Positions 53,350-61,743 of a stretch of 64,000 bases of DNA are shown here, piece by piece (the stretch's first letter is position 1; each line of letters begins with the position of its first letter). This stretch comes from Thermoleophilales bacterium (lineage in GTDB: Bacteria; Actinomycetota; Thermoleophilia; Solirubrobacterales; 70-9): assembly GCA_020636895.1 (NCBI GenBank), contig JACJWZ010000002.1, forward strand, positions 434,001-498,000. The letters run 5' to 3'. Under the pieces are notes generated by a model that saw only the letters and a program-made list of their open reading frames with translations, ran no database searches and was not told the DNA's origin. A program made the position numbers and the translations under genes.

Positions 53350-53811
53350 ATGGCGAAGCCGGACGTGGGCGACGAAGCCCCGGATTTCACGCTCGAGGGA
53401 ACCGAGGGCGAGTTCACGCTCAGCGAGCACCGCGGCGAGCGCGTCGTGCTGCTCTTCTACCCGGGGGACGACACGATGGTCTGCACGAAGCAGTTCTGCT
53501 CCTACCGGGACGCGACCGACGACATCGCCGACCTCGACGCGACGATCGTCGGGATCTCGATCCAGGACATGGACTCCCACCGCGCCTTCACGGCCAAGCA
53601 CAACCTGACCACGCAGCTCCTCGCTGATCCCGATCACGAGGTGTCCGAGGCCTACGGCGTCTACGCGAAGCGCCTGAACGCGGCCAAACGGACCGTCTTC
53701 ATCGTCGACGAGGAGGGCAGGATCGCCCACCGCCACGCCAACTTCATGTCGGTGACCTACGACGACGTCGAGGACCTGAGGGAGGCGCTGGCCAAGCTCC
53801 CGGCGCGCTGA
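53350..53811 (+). CDS. Peroxiredoxin, AhpC/TSA (Bcp-like), 153 aa
   Basis: Thioredoxin-fold peroxidase that reduces peroxides in the cytoplasm. The peroxidatic Cys is C45 in FYPGDDTMVCTKQFC and a likely resolving Cys is C50, the Bcp spacing of four residues between. Length and ending are normal. The ATG at 53350 opens the usual MAKPDVGDEAPDFTL start. It stands alone between the pentapeptide and small secreted genes. Confidence 0.92.
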   Translation: MAKPDVGDEAPDFTLEGTEGEFTLSEHRGERVVLLFYPGDDTMVCTKQFCSYRDATDDIADLDATIVGISIQDMDSHRAFTAKHNLTTQLLADPDHEVSEAYGVYAKRLNAAKRTVFIVDEEGRIAHRHANFMSVTYDDVEDLREALAKLPAR

Positions 53812-53859
53812 GGCCGCACGCCTTCCGATCGGATCGAGCCGACCTTCCGCCTGCCCGGA

Positions 53860-53871
53860 GGTCCTAGGACC
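53860..53871. promoter_or_regulatory. Palindrome GGTCCTAGGACC, candidate operator
   Basis: A perfect 12-bp palindrome 71 bp upstream of the small His/Asp-rich gene. Symmetric GGnCC…GGnCC sites are used by NarL/LuxR-type response regulators in actinobacteria, and one such regulator is encoded next door at 54348. I found no second copy in the window. Confidence 0.45.
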
Positions 53872-53942
53872 AATGTCGCCTTGAATGGGCGACTCCGCGT
53901 CCCGCATCGTCCATGCCGTAAGCGAGACGAACGGAGCGGAAG

Positions 53943-54326
53943 ATGAACCACGGCAGAACGAGGCTCGCGGCGTTGATCGCGTCGGTGGCGGTGGCCATCG
54001 GCAGCATCGGCGTCGCCCAGGCGAGTCGCGGCGCGGATGACCCGCCGGGCCACAAGGCCCACCACGGCAAGGGCGACGACGGGCGCAAGGGCGGCGGCAA
54101 GCGCGGTGACTGCAGGCGCGGCGGCAAGCGCGGCGGCAACTGCAAGGGCGGAAAGAGCGGCCGCGGCGGCAAGGGGCACGACGACGGGCCCAACCACGAC
54201 GCCGGGGATGACAACGGCGGCCATGGCGCCGAGCCTGGCGACGATCACGGCCAAGGGGCCGAGCCCGGTGACGACCACGGCGGGCACGGCAACGAGCCCG
54301 GTGACGATCACGGCGAGGACGACTGA
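53943..54326 (+). CDS. Small secreted Gly/His/Asp-rich protein, 127 aa
   Basis: A signal peptide (LAALIASVAVAIGSIGVAQA) is followed by low-complexity sequence: a basic Gly/Lys/Arg part with two Cys (RKGGGKRGDCRRGGKRGGNC) and then an acidic part with three EPGDDHG units and related GDDNGGHG. There is no globular domain. A His/Asp-rich tail could bind divalent metals or associate with polysaccharide. A GGAGCGGAAG ribosome site precedes the ATG closely. It converges with the response-regulator gene. The family is unknown to me. Confidence 0.72.
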   Translation: MNHGRTRLAALIASVAVAIGSIGVAQASRGADDPPGHKAHHGKGDDGRKGGGKRGDCRRGGKRGGNCKGGKSGRGGKGHDDGPNHDAGDDNGGHGAEPGDDHGQGAEPGDDHGGHGNEPGDDHGEDD

Positions 54327-54347
54327 GACGCGGTAGATCGCGTGGGG

Positions 54348-55001
54348 TCAGGCCCCGGTGCCCTGCGCGGCGCCGGGGCCGATCCCCTGCCGTTGCGCCC
54401 ACAGCGCGGCCTGCGTGCGATCGCTGACCCCGATCCGCTCGTAGACGCGGGTGAGGTGCGCCTTGACGGTCTTCTCGCTGATCTCGAGGCTCATCGCGAT
54501 TCGCTTGTTGGGCATCCCCGCCGCCACCAGCTCCAGCACCTCGCGCTCACGTCTGGTCAGCTGCGGCGCCCCGGCCCCCTGGCGCTCGGCGACGAGCTGG
54601 CGCGCGGCCTTCGGGTCCAGTGGGGCGTCACCACGGGCGGCGGCGCGGATTCCCTCCAGGAGGTCATCGGGCGGGGAGTCCTTGAGCATGTAGCCGAGCG
54701 CGCCCGCGTCGATCGCGCGCAGGATGGTCTCGCGCTCCGCCGAAGCCGTCAGGATCACGATTCGCGCATCGGTTTCGGCGGCGACGATTCGCCGGGTGGC
54801 CTCGATCCCGTCGAGCTCCGGCATCGAGACGTCGAGCAGGACGACGTCGGGCTCGCACTCGGCGACCGCGCTCACCGCAGCGGCGCCGTCCCCGACGGCG
54901 GCCACGACATCGATCCCCGGCTCGGAGCCGAGCAACTCCTCCAGCCCGACTCTGACGACGGGGTGGTCCTCGGCGAGCACTACGCGAATTGCCTCGGGCA
55001 T
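54348..55001 (-). CDS. NarL/LuxR-family response regulator, 217 aa
   Basis: Receiver domain with acidic pocket LAEDHPVV and phospho-acceptor D57 (LLDVSMPELDG), then a C-terminal LuxR HTH (LTRREREVLELVAAGMPNKRIAMSLEISEKTVKAHL, about residues 145-180). The ATG directly abuts the histidine-kinase stop (no gap), so the two are coupled and form one phosphorelay. Targets are not known; the palindrome at 53860 near the convergent secreted-protein gene is a candidate. Confidence 0.93.
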   Translation of the reverse strand: MPEAIRVVLAEDHPVVRVGLEELLGSEPGIDVVAAVGDGAAAVSAVAECEPDVVLLDVSMPELDGIEATRRIVAAETDARIVILTASAERETILRAIDAGALGYMLKDSPPDDLLEGIRAAARGDAPLDPKAARQLVAERQGAGAPQLTRREREVLELVAAGMPNKRIAMSLEISEKTVKAHLTRVYERIGVSDRTQAALWAQRQGIGPGAAQGTGA

Positions 55002-56318
55002 CTAGCGCGGCAACAGTAGCCGGACGGTCGTGCCGCGCCCGGGCGCCGAATCGACCGCGAGCTCAGCCCCGGCCTCCGACGCGAGATCAGCCATCAAGTC
55101 GGTGCCGATGTGACCTTCGCGCTCGGGCTCGACGCCGGCCGCCGTGGCGCCGGGGTCGAATCCCCGGCCATCGTCGGCCACGGTCAGCTCGGTCCCCCGC
55201 TCGACGCCGGCGACGGCCACCGCCACACGCCCGGCGACCGCGTGCTTGACCACGTTCCTCAGGGCCTCCTGGGTGATGCGGAAGACGAGCGCCTCGGACT
55301 CGAAATCGAGCGCCAGCTCGGGCTCGAAATCGAGCTCAGTCTCGATCCCACGGGCGGAGATCGGCGCGAGCAGGTCCTCGAGCGCCGAGCGTAGACCGGC
55401 CCGCTGCAGGCTCGGTGGGTAGATCTCGACGAGGAGGTTGCGCAGCGAGCGGACGCTTCCCCGCGTCTGCTCCGCTCCCCGTCGCAGGGAATCCGCCGCC
55501 TCCGGGTCCCGCTCTCCCATCCGCCGCGCCGCTGCGTCGAGCGCAAGCGAGACGCCCGCGAGATCCTGAACGGCGCCGTCGTGGAGGTCTCCGGCGATCC
55601 GCCGCCGCTCGCGGTCGGAGGCATCCACCGCCCGTTCGAGCAGGCGAACCCGCTCGCGATCCCGCTCGCGGACACGGCGGGCGAGGGACGTCGCCAGCGG
55701 CAGCTGCACGAGGTAGAGCAGGACGAGCCCGATCACGAGCGCCGGGGCGAACGCCAGCCAGAGGCTGTTCCCGCTCGAGGTGATCGACGAGTAGCGCTGG
55801 TACGTCTCGAACAAGAGCGGCTCGCCCTCCGGCCCGCTGACGCGGCTGTAGGCCTCGAGCAGCTTTCCGAACCCGGTGTCGAACCGGTTCTCGGGCTGGC
55901 TCAGGTCGCTCACCTCGGCATCGGCGGTGCCTTCTGCAAGCGTCTCGAGCTCCTCGTCTCCGAGTTCGAAGGTGTCGCCGATCAGCCTCGGCTCGTCCGA
56001 GTAGATGATGCGCCCGTCCGCGTCCCAGAGCTTCACGCGGATGACCTCGTCGCGGAGCACGGTCCGCTTCATCAACCGATCGAACCGCTCGAGGGCCTCC
56101 GGGTCCCCACGCAGGAGCGCCTCGGTCAGGCGCGGCTGGACGACGCCGATCCCGACCACTCGGTTGAGCTTGCTCGCGTTGTCGGTCGCTTCGGTGTTGC
56201 CGATGTTCCGCATCAGCAGGAAGCTCGCAACCCCGACGAGGGCCACGGCCACCAGACCGGCGAGCGCGAAGCGCACGACCGCAGCCGACACCGAGGATTC
56301 GCCCCCGAGCCGCTTCAC
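55002..56318 (-). CDS. Membrane sensor histidine kinase (HisKA_3, NarX/DesK type), 438 aa
   Basis: Two membrane helices (about residues 14-36 and 187-207) flank a 150-residue extracytoplasmic sensor with a putative PAS/CACHE-like fold (IRVKLWDADGRIIYSDEPRLIG). Cytoplasmically the phospho-acceptor is H246 in RRRIAGDLHDGAVQDLAG, followed by an ATPase domain with NVVKHA, VADDGRGFD and GHIGTDLM. GTG start at 56318 overlaps the sugar-transferase stop by 4 bp. It should phosphorylate the downstream NarL-type regulator. The linkage to a polysaccharide enzyme suggests sensing of envelope state. Confidence 0.92.
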   Translation of the reverse strand: MKRLGGESSVSAAVVRFALAGLVAVALVGVASFLLMRNIGNTEATDNASKLNRVVGIGVVQPRLTEALLRGDPEALERFDRLMKRTVLRDEVIRVKLWDADGRIIYSDEPRLIGDTFELGDEELETLAEGTADAEVSDLSQPENRFDTGFGKLLEAYSRVSGPEGEPLLFETYQRYSSITSSGNSLWLAFAPALVIGLVLLYLVQLPLATSLARRVRERDRERVRLLERAVDASDRERRRIAGDLHDGAVQDLAGVSLALDAAARRMGERDPEAADSLRRGAEQTRGSVRSLRNLLVEIYPPSLQRAGLRSALEDLLAPISARGIETELDFEPELALDFESEALVFRITQEALRNVVKHAVAGRVAVAVAGVERGTELTVADDGRGFDPGATAAGVEPEREGHIGTDLMADLASEAGAELAVDSAPGRGTTVRLLLPR

Positions 56319-57835
56319 GCCGCCGAGCTCACCTCGGGCGGCAGGCCTCCGACCGCGTCAGCGCTGAGGTCGATCCCGAGCTCGCGGCCGAACAGGAACT
56401 GGCTCGCGGGCACGTGCAGCGGCCGGTGGGAGTCGAGCCCGGCGATCCGCAGCGTCTCCAGCACGATCATCAGGTTGACCAGACGCGAGCGGCGCTTCAG
56501 GTAGTAGAGATCGTGGGAGAGTTTCCAGGCGGTCCCCAGCGTCGAGCCGGCGTAGCCGCATCGCACCTGCGCCCAGCCGGTGACCCCCGGCTTGATCAGG
56601 TGCCGGCGGCGGTAGTTGGGGAGCGTCCGCTCGAGCTCGGCGACCATCTCGGGCCGCTCCGGCCGCGGGCCGACGAACGTCATGTCGCCGCGGATCACGT
56701 TCAGGAGCTGCGGGAGCTCGTCGAGATGGAGGCGGCGCAGGACCCGTCCGACCGCGGTGACGCGAGGGTCGTCGGCGGCTGACCACTGCGCCCCCTGCGC
56801 CTCGGAGTCGGTGCGCATCGTCCGGAACTTGAGCACGTCGAACTCGCGACCGCCTTCGCCGACCCGCTTCTGCCGGTACAGCACAGGCCCGCGGCTGGTC
56901 AGCTTCACCGCGAGGGCCGAGAGCAGCATGAACGGGCTCAGCAGGAGCGCCAGCGGGATCGCCTCGAGGATCTCGAGGACGCGATCGGTGAGCGGCCGGG
57001 TCGTGTTGAACTCGGGGTGCATCAGGTAGAGGAACCAGCGCTCGTCGATCGCGCCGAGCGGCACGTGCCCGAACAGCGCCTCGTAGAGCTGGTCGGCGCC
57101 GATCGTCCGCACCGGCAGATCGACGAGGACCTCCACTCCTCCCGCCGGACCCGCCGCCGCGGCCGGAGCGAAGGAGCCACCGACGCGGGCGATCAGGTCG
57201 ATGCGGTGCTCGACGACGATCTCGCGCAGCTCGTCCGGCCCGGCGGCGTCGATCCAGCCCACGACCGCGGCCTCGCCGATCTTGGTCTCGGCGAGCTCGC
57301 GCTCGAGGGCGATGGCGAAGTCGGGGGCGGCGAGCGTCGCGATCCGCACCGGGCGGTCACGCAGCGCCCGCGGCATCGCCACCTCGATGGAGAGCGCGGT
57401 CAGCGCCGCGGCCGCGCCGGCGATCAGCGCGTCGATCGAGCCGACCGAGAACGAGCGCGGGCCGAGCAGGTCGGCGAGCGCGAAGATCCCGCACCCGAGC
57501 ACGGGCGGGATCAGGGCCAGCGCGACCCGCGTCGCCGGCATCAGGTGCAAGGGCATCGGGAAGCGCCTCAGCGGCGCGGCGACGAGCCCGACGACCGCGC
57601 CGAGCAGGAGGCCCGAACCCAGGCCGGAGGCGAAGATGCCGACGAGCGCCGCGGCCAACGCCGGCAGCAGCTCCCGCGCCCGCGCCCAGGCGGCGCGGGC
57701 GGCCAGCGACTCCGGCACCCGGTTCTCCGAGAGGCCGAGGGGACGTCGCTCGTGCCCGTCCGCCTCGTCCCCGGGTCCGGTGCTCGCCCGCAGGCGCAGG
57801 CGCCCGCTCGGATCTCTGTCGTCTGCTCGCTCCAT
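56315..57835 (-). CDS. Polyprenyl-phosphate sugar-1-phosphate transferase (EPS-initiating), 506 aa
   Basis: WbaP/CpsE-type bacterial sugar transferase. The N-terminal half has about four membrane helices (ELLPALAAALVGIFASGLGSG to AGAAAALTALSIE) and a soluble domain. After a fifth hydrophobic segment (PLALLLSPFMLLSALAVKL) comes the catalytic domain with YRQKRVGEGGREFDVLKFRTM, LDELPQLLNVIRGDM, FVGPRPERPE and PGVTGWAQV. It transfers a phospho-sugar to undecaprenyl phosphate, the first step of exopolysaccharide or surface glycan assembly. It heads the operon with the kinase and regulator. Confidence 0.92.
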   Translation of the reverse strand: MERADDRDPSGRLRLRASTGPGDEADGHERRPLGLSENRVPESLAARAAWARARELLPALAAALVGIFASGLGSGLLLGAVVGLVAAPLRRFPMPLHLMPATRVALALIPPVLGCGIFALADLLGPRSFSVGSIDALIAGAAAALTALSIEVAMPRALRDRPVRIATLAAPDFAIALERELAETKIGEAAVVGWIDAAGPDELREIVVEHRIDLIARVGGSFAPAAAAGPAGGVEVLVDLPVRTIGADQLYEALFGHVPLGAIDERWFLYLMHPEFNTTRPLTDRVLEILEAIPLALLLSPFMLLSALAVKLTSRGPVLYRQKRVGEGGREFDVLKFRTMRTDSEAQGAQWSAADDPRVTAVGRVLRRLHLDELPQLLNVIRGDMTFVGPRPERPEMVAELERTLPNYRRRHLIKPGVTGWAQVRCGYAGSTLGTAWKLSHDLYYLKRRSRLVNLMIVLETLRIAGLDSHRPLHVPASQFLFGRELGIDLSADAVGGLPPEVSSAA

Positions 57836-57843
57836 CGCGCCCC

Positions 57844-57860
57844 GGGCGGTGCTGCCGCCC
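57844..57860 (-). terminator. Short GC hairpin after the tocopherol cyclase-like gene
   Basis: GGGCGG-tgctg-CCGCCC, 23 bp beyond the stop of the minus-strand cyclase-like gene and just upstream of the sugar-transferase start. It has no T-tract, so it is a weak terminator candidate. Confidence 0.4.
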
Positions 57861-57883
57861 TGGCGTGAAGGTTCACAAGCGGA

Positions 57884-58924
57884 TCAGACGCCCTCCGGTG
57901 GAACCGCGGCAGAGCCGGGCGAGCCGCGGCGCGCGGCCTCGGCGGCGGCGCGCTCGAGCCCGCCGTGCTCGAGCGCGGCGGGCTCGGCCTCCCCCTTCCA
58001 GACGAGGGCTCCACGGCGGCTGCGAACGCTCACACGCAGGCTCCCGCCGAGGTGCTCGAGCGCGCCGGCGACGTTGCGTCGCTCCCGAGGCAGCGGGACG
58101 GGAAGCACGTGCGAGGCGCCGCGCGGCGCCGTCCCCTCGACCTCGACGAGCCAGCGGGCGCTGCGCCCCCGCAGAAGCCAGCGCTCCTCGCTCACATCGG
58201 CCGCGACCGGCGAGGTGATCGGATTGCCGAGGCGCAGCACGCGGCTGTCGGGAAGCCGGACGACGAGACCCGTCACCTCCGTCCGCAGGGGTCCCGATTG
58301 GATCTGCCCGCCGGCGAACGCGACGCAGGCGCCGGGCTCCGTGAAGCCCTGTGCCTGGCCCCACCACCAGGCGTCGGGAAACCCTCCACGCCCCCAGTTC
58401 TTCTCCGCGTAGACCTGCCAGCCGTCGAGGTCCCATCGCTCCCCTCCGAGGACCGCCACCCCCCGCGCGCGCCCGCCGAGCAGCCACGGGTGCCAGTACT
58501 GGTTGAGCGCCGGCACCGACTGGAAGTAGCTCGAGCCCCCGAACGGACGCCGGGTCCACGCCATCGGCTCGGTGATGCTCACGTCGAGCCGGGCGTCGGA
58601 GCCGAGGTCCACGTGCAGGCTCCCCTCCGCCCCCGCGAACGCCGCCCCGGCGAACGCGCCGAGACGCTCCGGGTCGGCGCTCGCCTCCGGGTGCTCGACC
58701 GCACGCAGGAAGCCACCGGGATGGGCGGCGAGCCCCAGCGTCGACCAGGGTCCGTCGTCGGCCTGGTTGACGCCGCAGAGCGCGATCAGCGCGCGCCCAT
58801 CCCCTCGCGGCGCGGTGAAACGCCAGAAGTAGCCCTCCATCCGTACACCGGGGTGCGCGCGGAGAACGTCCGCGAAGGGGAGGTCGGCCCCGGTCCCGCG
58901 ATAGAAGTGCAACGGCCCCCGCAT
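57884..58924 (-). CDS. Tocopherol cyclase-like protein, 346 aa
   Basis: Matches the tocopherol-cyclase-type lipocalin-like family: opening LHFYRGTGADLPFADVLRAHPGVRMEGYFWRF, central FQSVPALNQYWHPWLLGGRARG, and the block YAEKNWGRGGFPDAWWWGQAQGF. Plant and cyanobacterial members close the chromanol ring of vitamin E, but actinobacteria are not known to make tocopherol, so a different amphipathic quinol or lipid is likely. There is no signal peptide. It is 25 bp after the secreted hydrolase in the same transcript. Confidence 0.85.
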   Translation of the reverse strand: MRGPLHFYRGTGADLPFADVLRAHPGVRMEGYFWRFTAPRGDGRALIALCGVNQADDGPWSTLGLAAHPGGFLRAVEHPEASADPERLGAFAGAAFAGAEGSLHVDLGSDARLDVSITEPMAWTRRPFGGSSYFQSVPALNQYWHPWLLGGRARGVAVLGGERWDLDGWQVYAEKNWGRGGFPDAWWWGQAQGFTEPGACVAFAGGQIQSGPLRTEVTGLVVRLPDSRVLRLGNPITSPVAADVSEERWLLRGRSARWLVEVEGTAPRGASHVLPVPLPRERRNVAGALEHLGGSLRVSVRSRRGALVWKGEAEPAALEHGGLERAAAEAARRGSPGSAAVPPEGV

Positions 58925-58949
58925 CGGAGGAACCTTCGCAGCCCGGAGC

Positions 58950-60167
58950 TCAGCGGCGCTTGTCGACCACTCGGAAGCCGATCTTCCTGACGGGGCCCCG
59001 CTCGCCCGCGGAGCCGACGGCGACGACCCTGAAGGTGTGGCGGCCCGGCTTCACCTTGTAGCTCTTGGGGGAGGCGCACCGGCGCTCCTTCTTCTTGTCG
59101 ATCCGGCAGGCGAACGAGGTCGCGCCGCTCTCGGCCTGGAAGCGGAAACGGACCCGAGCGCGCTTGCCGTGGCGCAGCTTGACAACGGTCTTCGGCCGCT
59201 TCAGGACCGTGACCCGGGAGGTTGCCGGCTGCAGCGGACCGGCCTTCGAGGCGAAGAAGGCCATGATCGCGGCGGTCTCGCCGGACTGGTCAGTCGGCGA
59301 GCCGACGGCGGCGTTGATCCCCTCGTGGTCGTAGGGCGCCTTGAAGACTGATGTCGCGGGATCCTGGCCGAGCAGCGTCGCCATCTGCTCGGTGTTGGCG
59401 GCCCGCCTCGGCGCCCCGGCCTGGGTGACGAGCAGGAAGTCGGGGTCCCCGGGATCGGCGTAGTTGGTGGCCGAGTACCTCGCCCAGGCCCCGTCGACGG
59501 CGTTCTCCTGCGGGGTCGCGACCGCGTTGTAGATCATCGTCTTGGAGCTGTCGTTGCCGGTCATGGCCCGTTCGGTGATGTCGTAGGTGTCGGTGTCGAG
59601 GGAGACCGTGCCGAGCAGGTGGGCGGGATCGACGCCCCAGCTCGACACGTAGCTCGGGTCGGTGGTGATCAAGGAGACGAGCTGGGCTCCGGCGGAGTGG
59701 CCCATGAGAAGGAGCCGGCGCGGGTCGCCGCCGTACGCGGCGACGTTGCGGTCGAGCCAGCCGAGCGCCTCGGCGACATCGGAGGGGATCGTCGGGAAAC
59801 GGACGCGCGTCGGCGGGTAGCTGAGGTCGACCGGGTTGTTGGCGAGCCGGTAGTTGACGCTCACGAACACGTAGCCGGCACCCGTGAACAGGTTGATCTT
59901 GTCGTTGAGCTTGTTGGACTTGTCGCCGGTGGCCCAGCCGCCTCCGTGCACGTAGACCACGACCGGCCGTGACGCCCCCGCCCCGACGTCGTCGGGCGTG
60001 TAGAGGTCGAGCTGGTTGAGGCGCGGCGGGTTCGGAACGGGCGTCCCGTCGAGGTCGTAGACGATGCCCTTGTGCGACTGCGCCGCCCCGGCGGAGGGCG
60101 CGAGCGCGAGAGCGGTGAGCATCGCCACGGCGAGCCCGGTCCAGATCAGCTTCAGCCGCATCTGCAT
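58950..60167 (-). CDS. Exported esterase (BD-FAE/HSL-like alpha/beta hydrolase) with C-terminal Ig-like domain, 405 aa
   Basis: A signal peptide (LIWTGLAVAMLTALALAPSAGA) is followed by an esterase with YVHGGGWATGDK, VNYRLANNP, nucleophile GHSAGA and a late His in YDHEGINAAVG. The C-terminal 90 residues form a beta domain (VRFRFQAESG … SFACRIDKK … CASPKSY … PGRHTFRVVAVG) common on actinobacterial surface proteins. The ATG at 60167 (MQMRLKLIW) is chosen; the long upstream open frame is a shadow of the DUF2294 gene. It is probably co-transcribed with the tocopherol cyclase-like gene. Confidence 0.87.
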   Translation of the reverse strand: MQMRLKLIWTGLAVAMLTALALAPSAGAAQSHKGIVYDLDGTPVPNPPRLNQLDLYTPDDVGAGASRPVVVYVHGGGWATGDKSNKLNDKINLFTGAGYVFVSVNYRLANNPVDLSYPPTRVRFPTIPSDVAEALGWLDRNVAAYGGDPRRLLLMGHSAGAQLVSLITTDPSYVSSWGVDPAHLLGTVSLDTDTYDITERAMTGNDSSKTMIYNAVATPQENAVDGAWARYSATNYADPGDPDFLLVTQAGAPRRAANTEQMATLLGQDPATSVFKAPYDHEGINAAVGSPTDQSGETAAIMAFFASKAGPLQPATSRVTVLKRPKTVVKLRHGKRARVRFRFQAESGATSFACRIDKKKERRCASPKSYKVKPGRHTFRVVAVGSAGERGPVRKIGFRVVDKRR

Positions 60168-60208
60168 GTCCGTTTCAAACACCACTCGGCCCCCGATGAT
60201 TCGGTCCC

Positions 60209-60559
60209 TCAGAAGTCGACGAGCACGATCGTCTCGATCGCGATGTCCTGCTCGACGTCGTGGTCGCTGAGGAAGGCAGCCGCGTGACGACCGGTCGTCT
60301 GCTCGACGAGGCGGATCATCTCCTTGCTCATCGCGGCCTGGAACTTGCGGCGCATGCCGCGGACGACGTCGCCGTCGCCGGAGTCGACGAGCGTTCGCTC
60401 GGCTCGGGTCAGGGTGTCGCGGCAGATCGTCGTCACGAAGGCGTCGGTGATCGTCGTCTGCGCCGTGGTCGGTCCGCGCCCGACGAAGTCCTTGTAGATC
60501 GCGACGATCCCCCGCGAGATCGTCTGCTGGTCGGTCGCTCTTTCCCTGACGTCCGGCAC
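60209..60559 (-). CDS. DUF2294-family protein, 116 aa
   Basis: Small soluble alpha/beta protein: SRGIVAIYKDFVGRGPTTAQTTI, then DTLTRAERTLVDSGDGDVVRGMRRKFQAAM and the family end TGRHAAAFLSDHDVEQDIAIETIVL. These match DUF2294, a family of unknown function. The GTG at 60559 is the nearest start that begins before the conserved part; no strong ribosome site is visible. It is first in the row with the secreted esterase (41-bp gap) and divergent from the membrane gene at 60640. Confidence 0.8.
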   Translation of the reverse strand: MPDVRERATDQQTISRGIVAIYKDFVGRGPTTAQTTITDAFVTTICRDTLTRAERTLVDSGDGDVVRGMRRKFQAAMSKEMIRLVEQTTGRHAAAFLSDHDVEQDIAIETIVLVDF

Positions 60560-60639
60560 CGTCGGGATTGTATGGCTGCACGGCGTCGGTGCCCCCGAAT
60601 AGGGTGCATCCAGCCAGAACCCCAGGGAAGGAGACAACT

Positions 60640-61638
60640 GTGACTGCAGCAGACCAGGGAGCCGGACCGCCACCGCCACCGCCCCCGCCTCAGTACGGAG
60701 GAGGAGCCGCGCCTTCGCGGTCGTCAGCGAGTGCGCCTGCGCCGTGGGAGATCGTCGTCATGGCGAGCGGCGTGCTGATGCTCATCTTCTCGTTCCTCGC
60801 CTTCTACAAGGTCGAGGAGACCGACTTCTTCGAGGGTGAGAAGTGGAGCGCGTGGTCCAACGCGCTCAGCCTCTTCCCGCTCGCGACGCTGGTGGTGATC
60901 GGGATGGTGGTGCTGGCCGTCGTCGTCGCCATCGACCGCTTCGCGGACGCCGGGATCCCCGAACGGGTCGCCCTCTTCTCATGGTCCGACCTGCGGTTGC
61001 TGCTCGGGGTCCTCGGCACGATCACCCTGCTCGGCTACCTGTTCCGCTCGGGAGGCATCGACAAGGGAATCGGCCTCTACGTCTGCACCCTCGCCACGAT
61101 CGGCATGATCGCCGGCGCGGTGATGGAGCGCTCCGAGGCGGGGTTCGCGGCGGCCGACGACTCCGGGGGCGGATCCGGAGGTCAGCCGACACCGGCCGAC
61201 TGGGTGATCATCGGCGCCGGTGTCGCGATCCTGATCGGCTCGTTCCTCAACGTCGTCGAGGAGACGAGCGCCTGGGGCGAGGGCGCGTTCCCGATCTACG
61301 CGATCCCGGCGATCCTCGGAGTCGTGATGCTGATCCAAGTCGCGGTGTCGACGTTCACACGCGCGCAGCTCCCGGGCTCGGTCCTCGGGCTCACGTGGAA
61401 CCAGGTCCACCTCGCCCTCGGGGGCTGGGCGGCGCTGTCGATGATCTGCTTCCTCATCGGGCGGATCACGGTCGAGGGCGACGACGTGAGCTGGAAGATC
61501 GGCTTCTGGATCATGCTGATCGCATCGCTCGGCCTCGTCGCCGGAGCGGTGATGCGGCTGCAGGAGGCGAACCGGCCCGCGACGCCCGTGGCACCGCCGC
61601 CGGCCGGGGGGCCACCCCCACCCCCGCCGCCCGCCTAG
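60640..61638 (+). CDS. Eight-helix membrane protein with internal duplication, 332 aa
   Basis: GTG start with GGAAGGAG 7 nt upstream (60626-60633 region). The N-terminus is cytoplasmic and Pro-rich (PPPPPPPPQYGGG). Two homologous halves of four helices follow (about residues 36-170 and 185-320), each opening W-(E/V)-I-V(I)…-SF and a VEET motif after the first helix (KVEETDFF, NVVEETSAW) and closing with GMIAGAVMERSEAG / GLVAGAVMRLQEAN. The tail is again Pro-rich. Family unknown; the proline tails may bind partner proteins. Confidence 0.8.
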   Translation: MTAADQGAGPPPPPPPPQYGGGAAPSRSSASAPAPWEIVVMASGVLMLIFSFLAFYKVEETDFFEGEKWSAWSNALSLFPLATLVVIGMVVLAVVVAIDRFADAGIPERVALFSWSDLRLLLGVLGTITLLGYLFRSGGIDKGIGLYVCTLATIGMIAGAVMERSEAGFAAADDSGGGSGGQPTPADWVIIGAGVAILIGSFLNVVEETSAWGEGAFPIYAIPAILGVVMLIQVAVSTFTRAQLPGSVLGLTWNQVHLALGGWAALSMICFLIGRITVEGDDVSWKIGFWIMLIASLGLVAGAVMRLQEANRPATPVAPPPAGGPPPPPPPA

Positions 61639-61664
61639 CGGCAGCGGAAAGCGACCACTGGATC

Positions 61665-61690
61665 GAACGGCGGCTTCCGGGCCGCCGTTC
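61665..61690 (+). terminator. Hairpin after the eight-helix membrane gene
   Basis: GAACGGCGGC (61665-61674) pairs with GCCGCCGTTC (61681-61690) around a 6-nt loop, 26 bp after the stop, followed by GTCGTTCC. It is the best intrinsic-terminator-like structure in the window, although the T-run is poor. Confidence 0.6.
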
Positions 61691-61743
61691 GTCGTTCCGG
61701 GGCGCGGGTTGCGGGCGCGGGGGCGACCGTCGCGCGCGCGACC

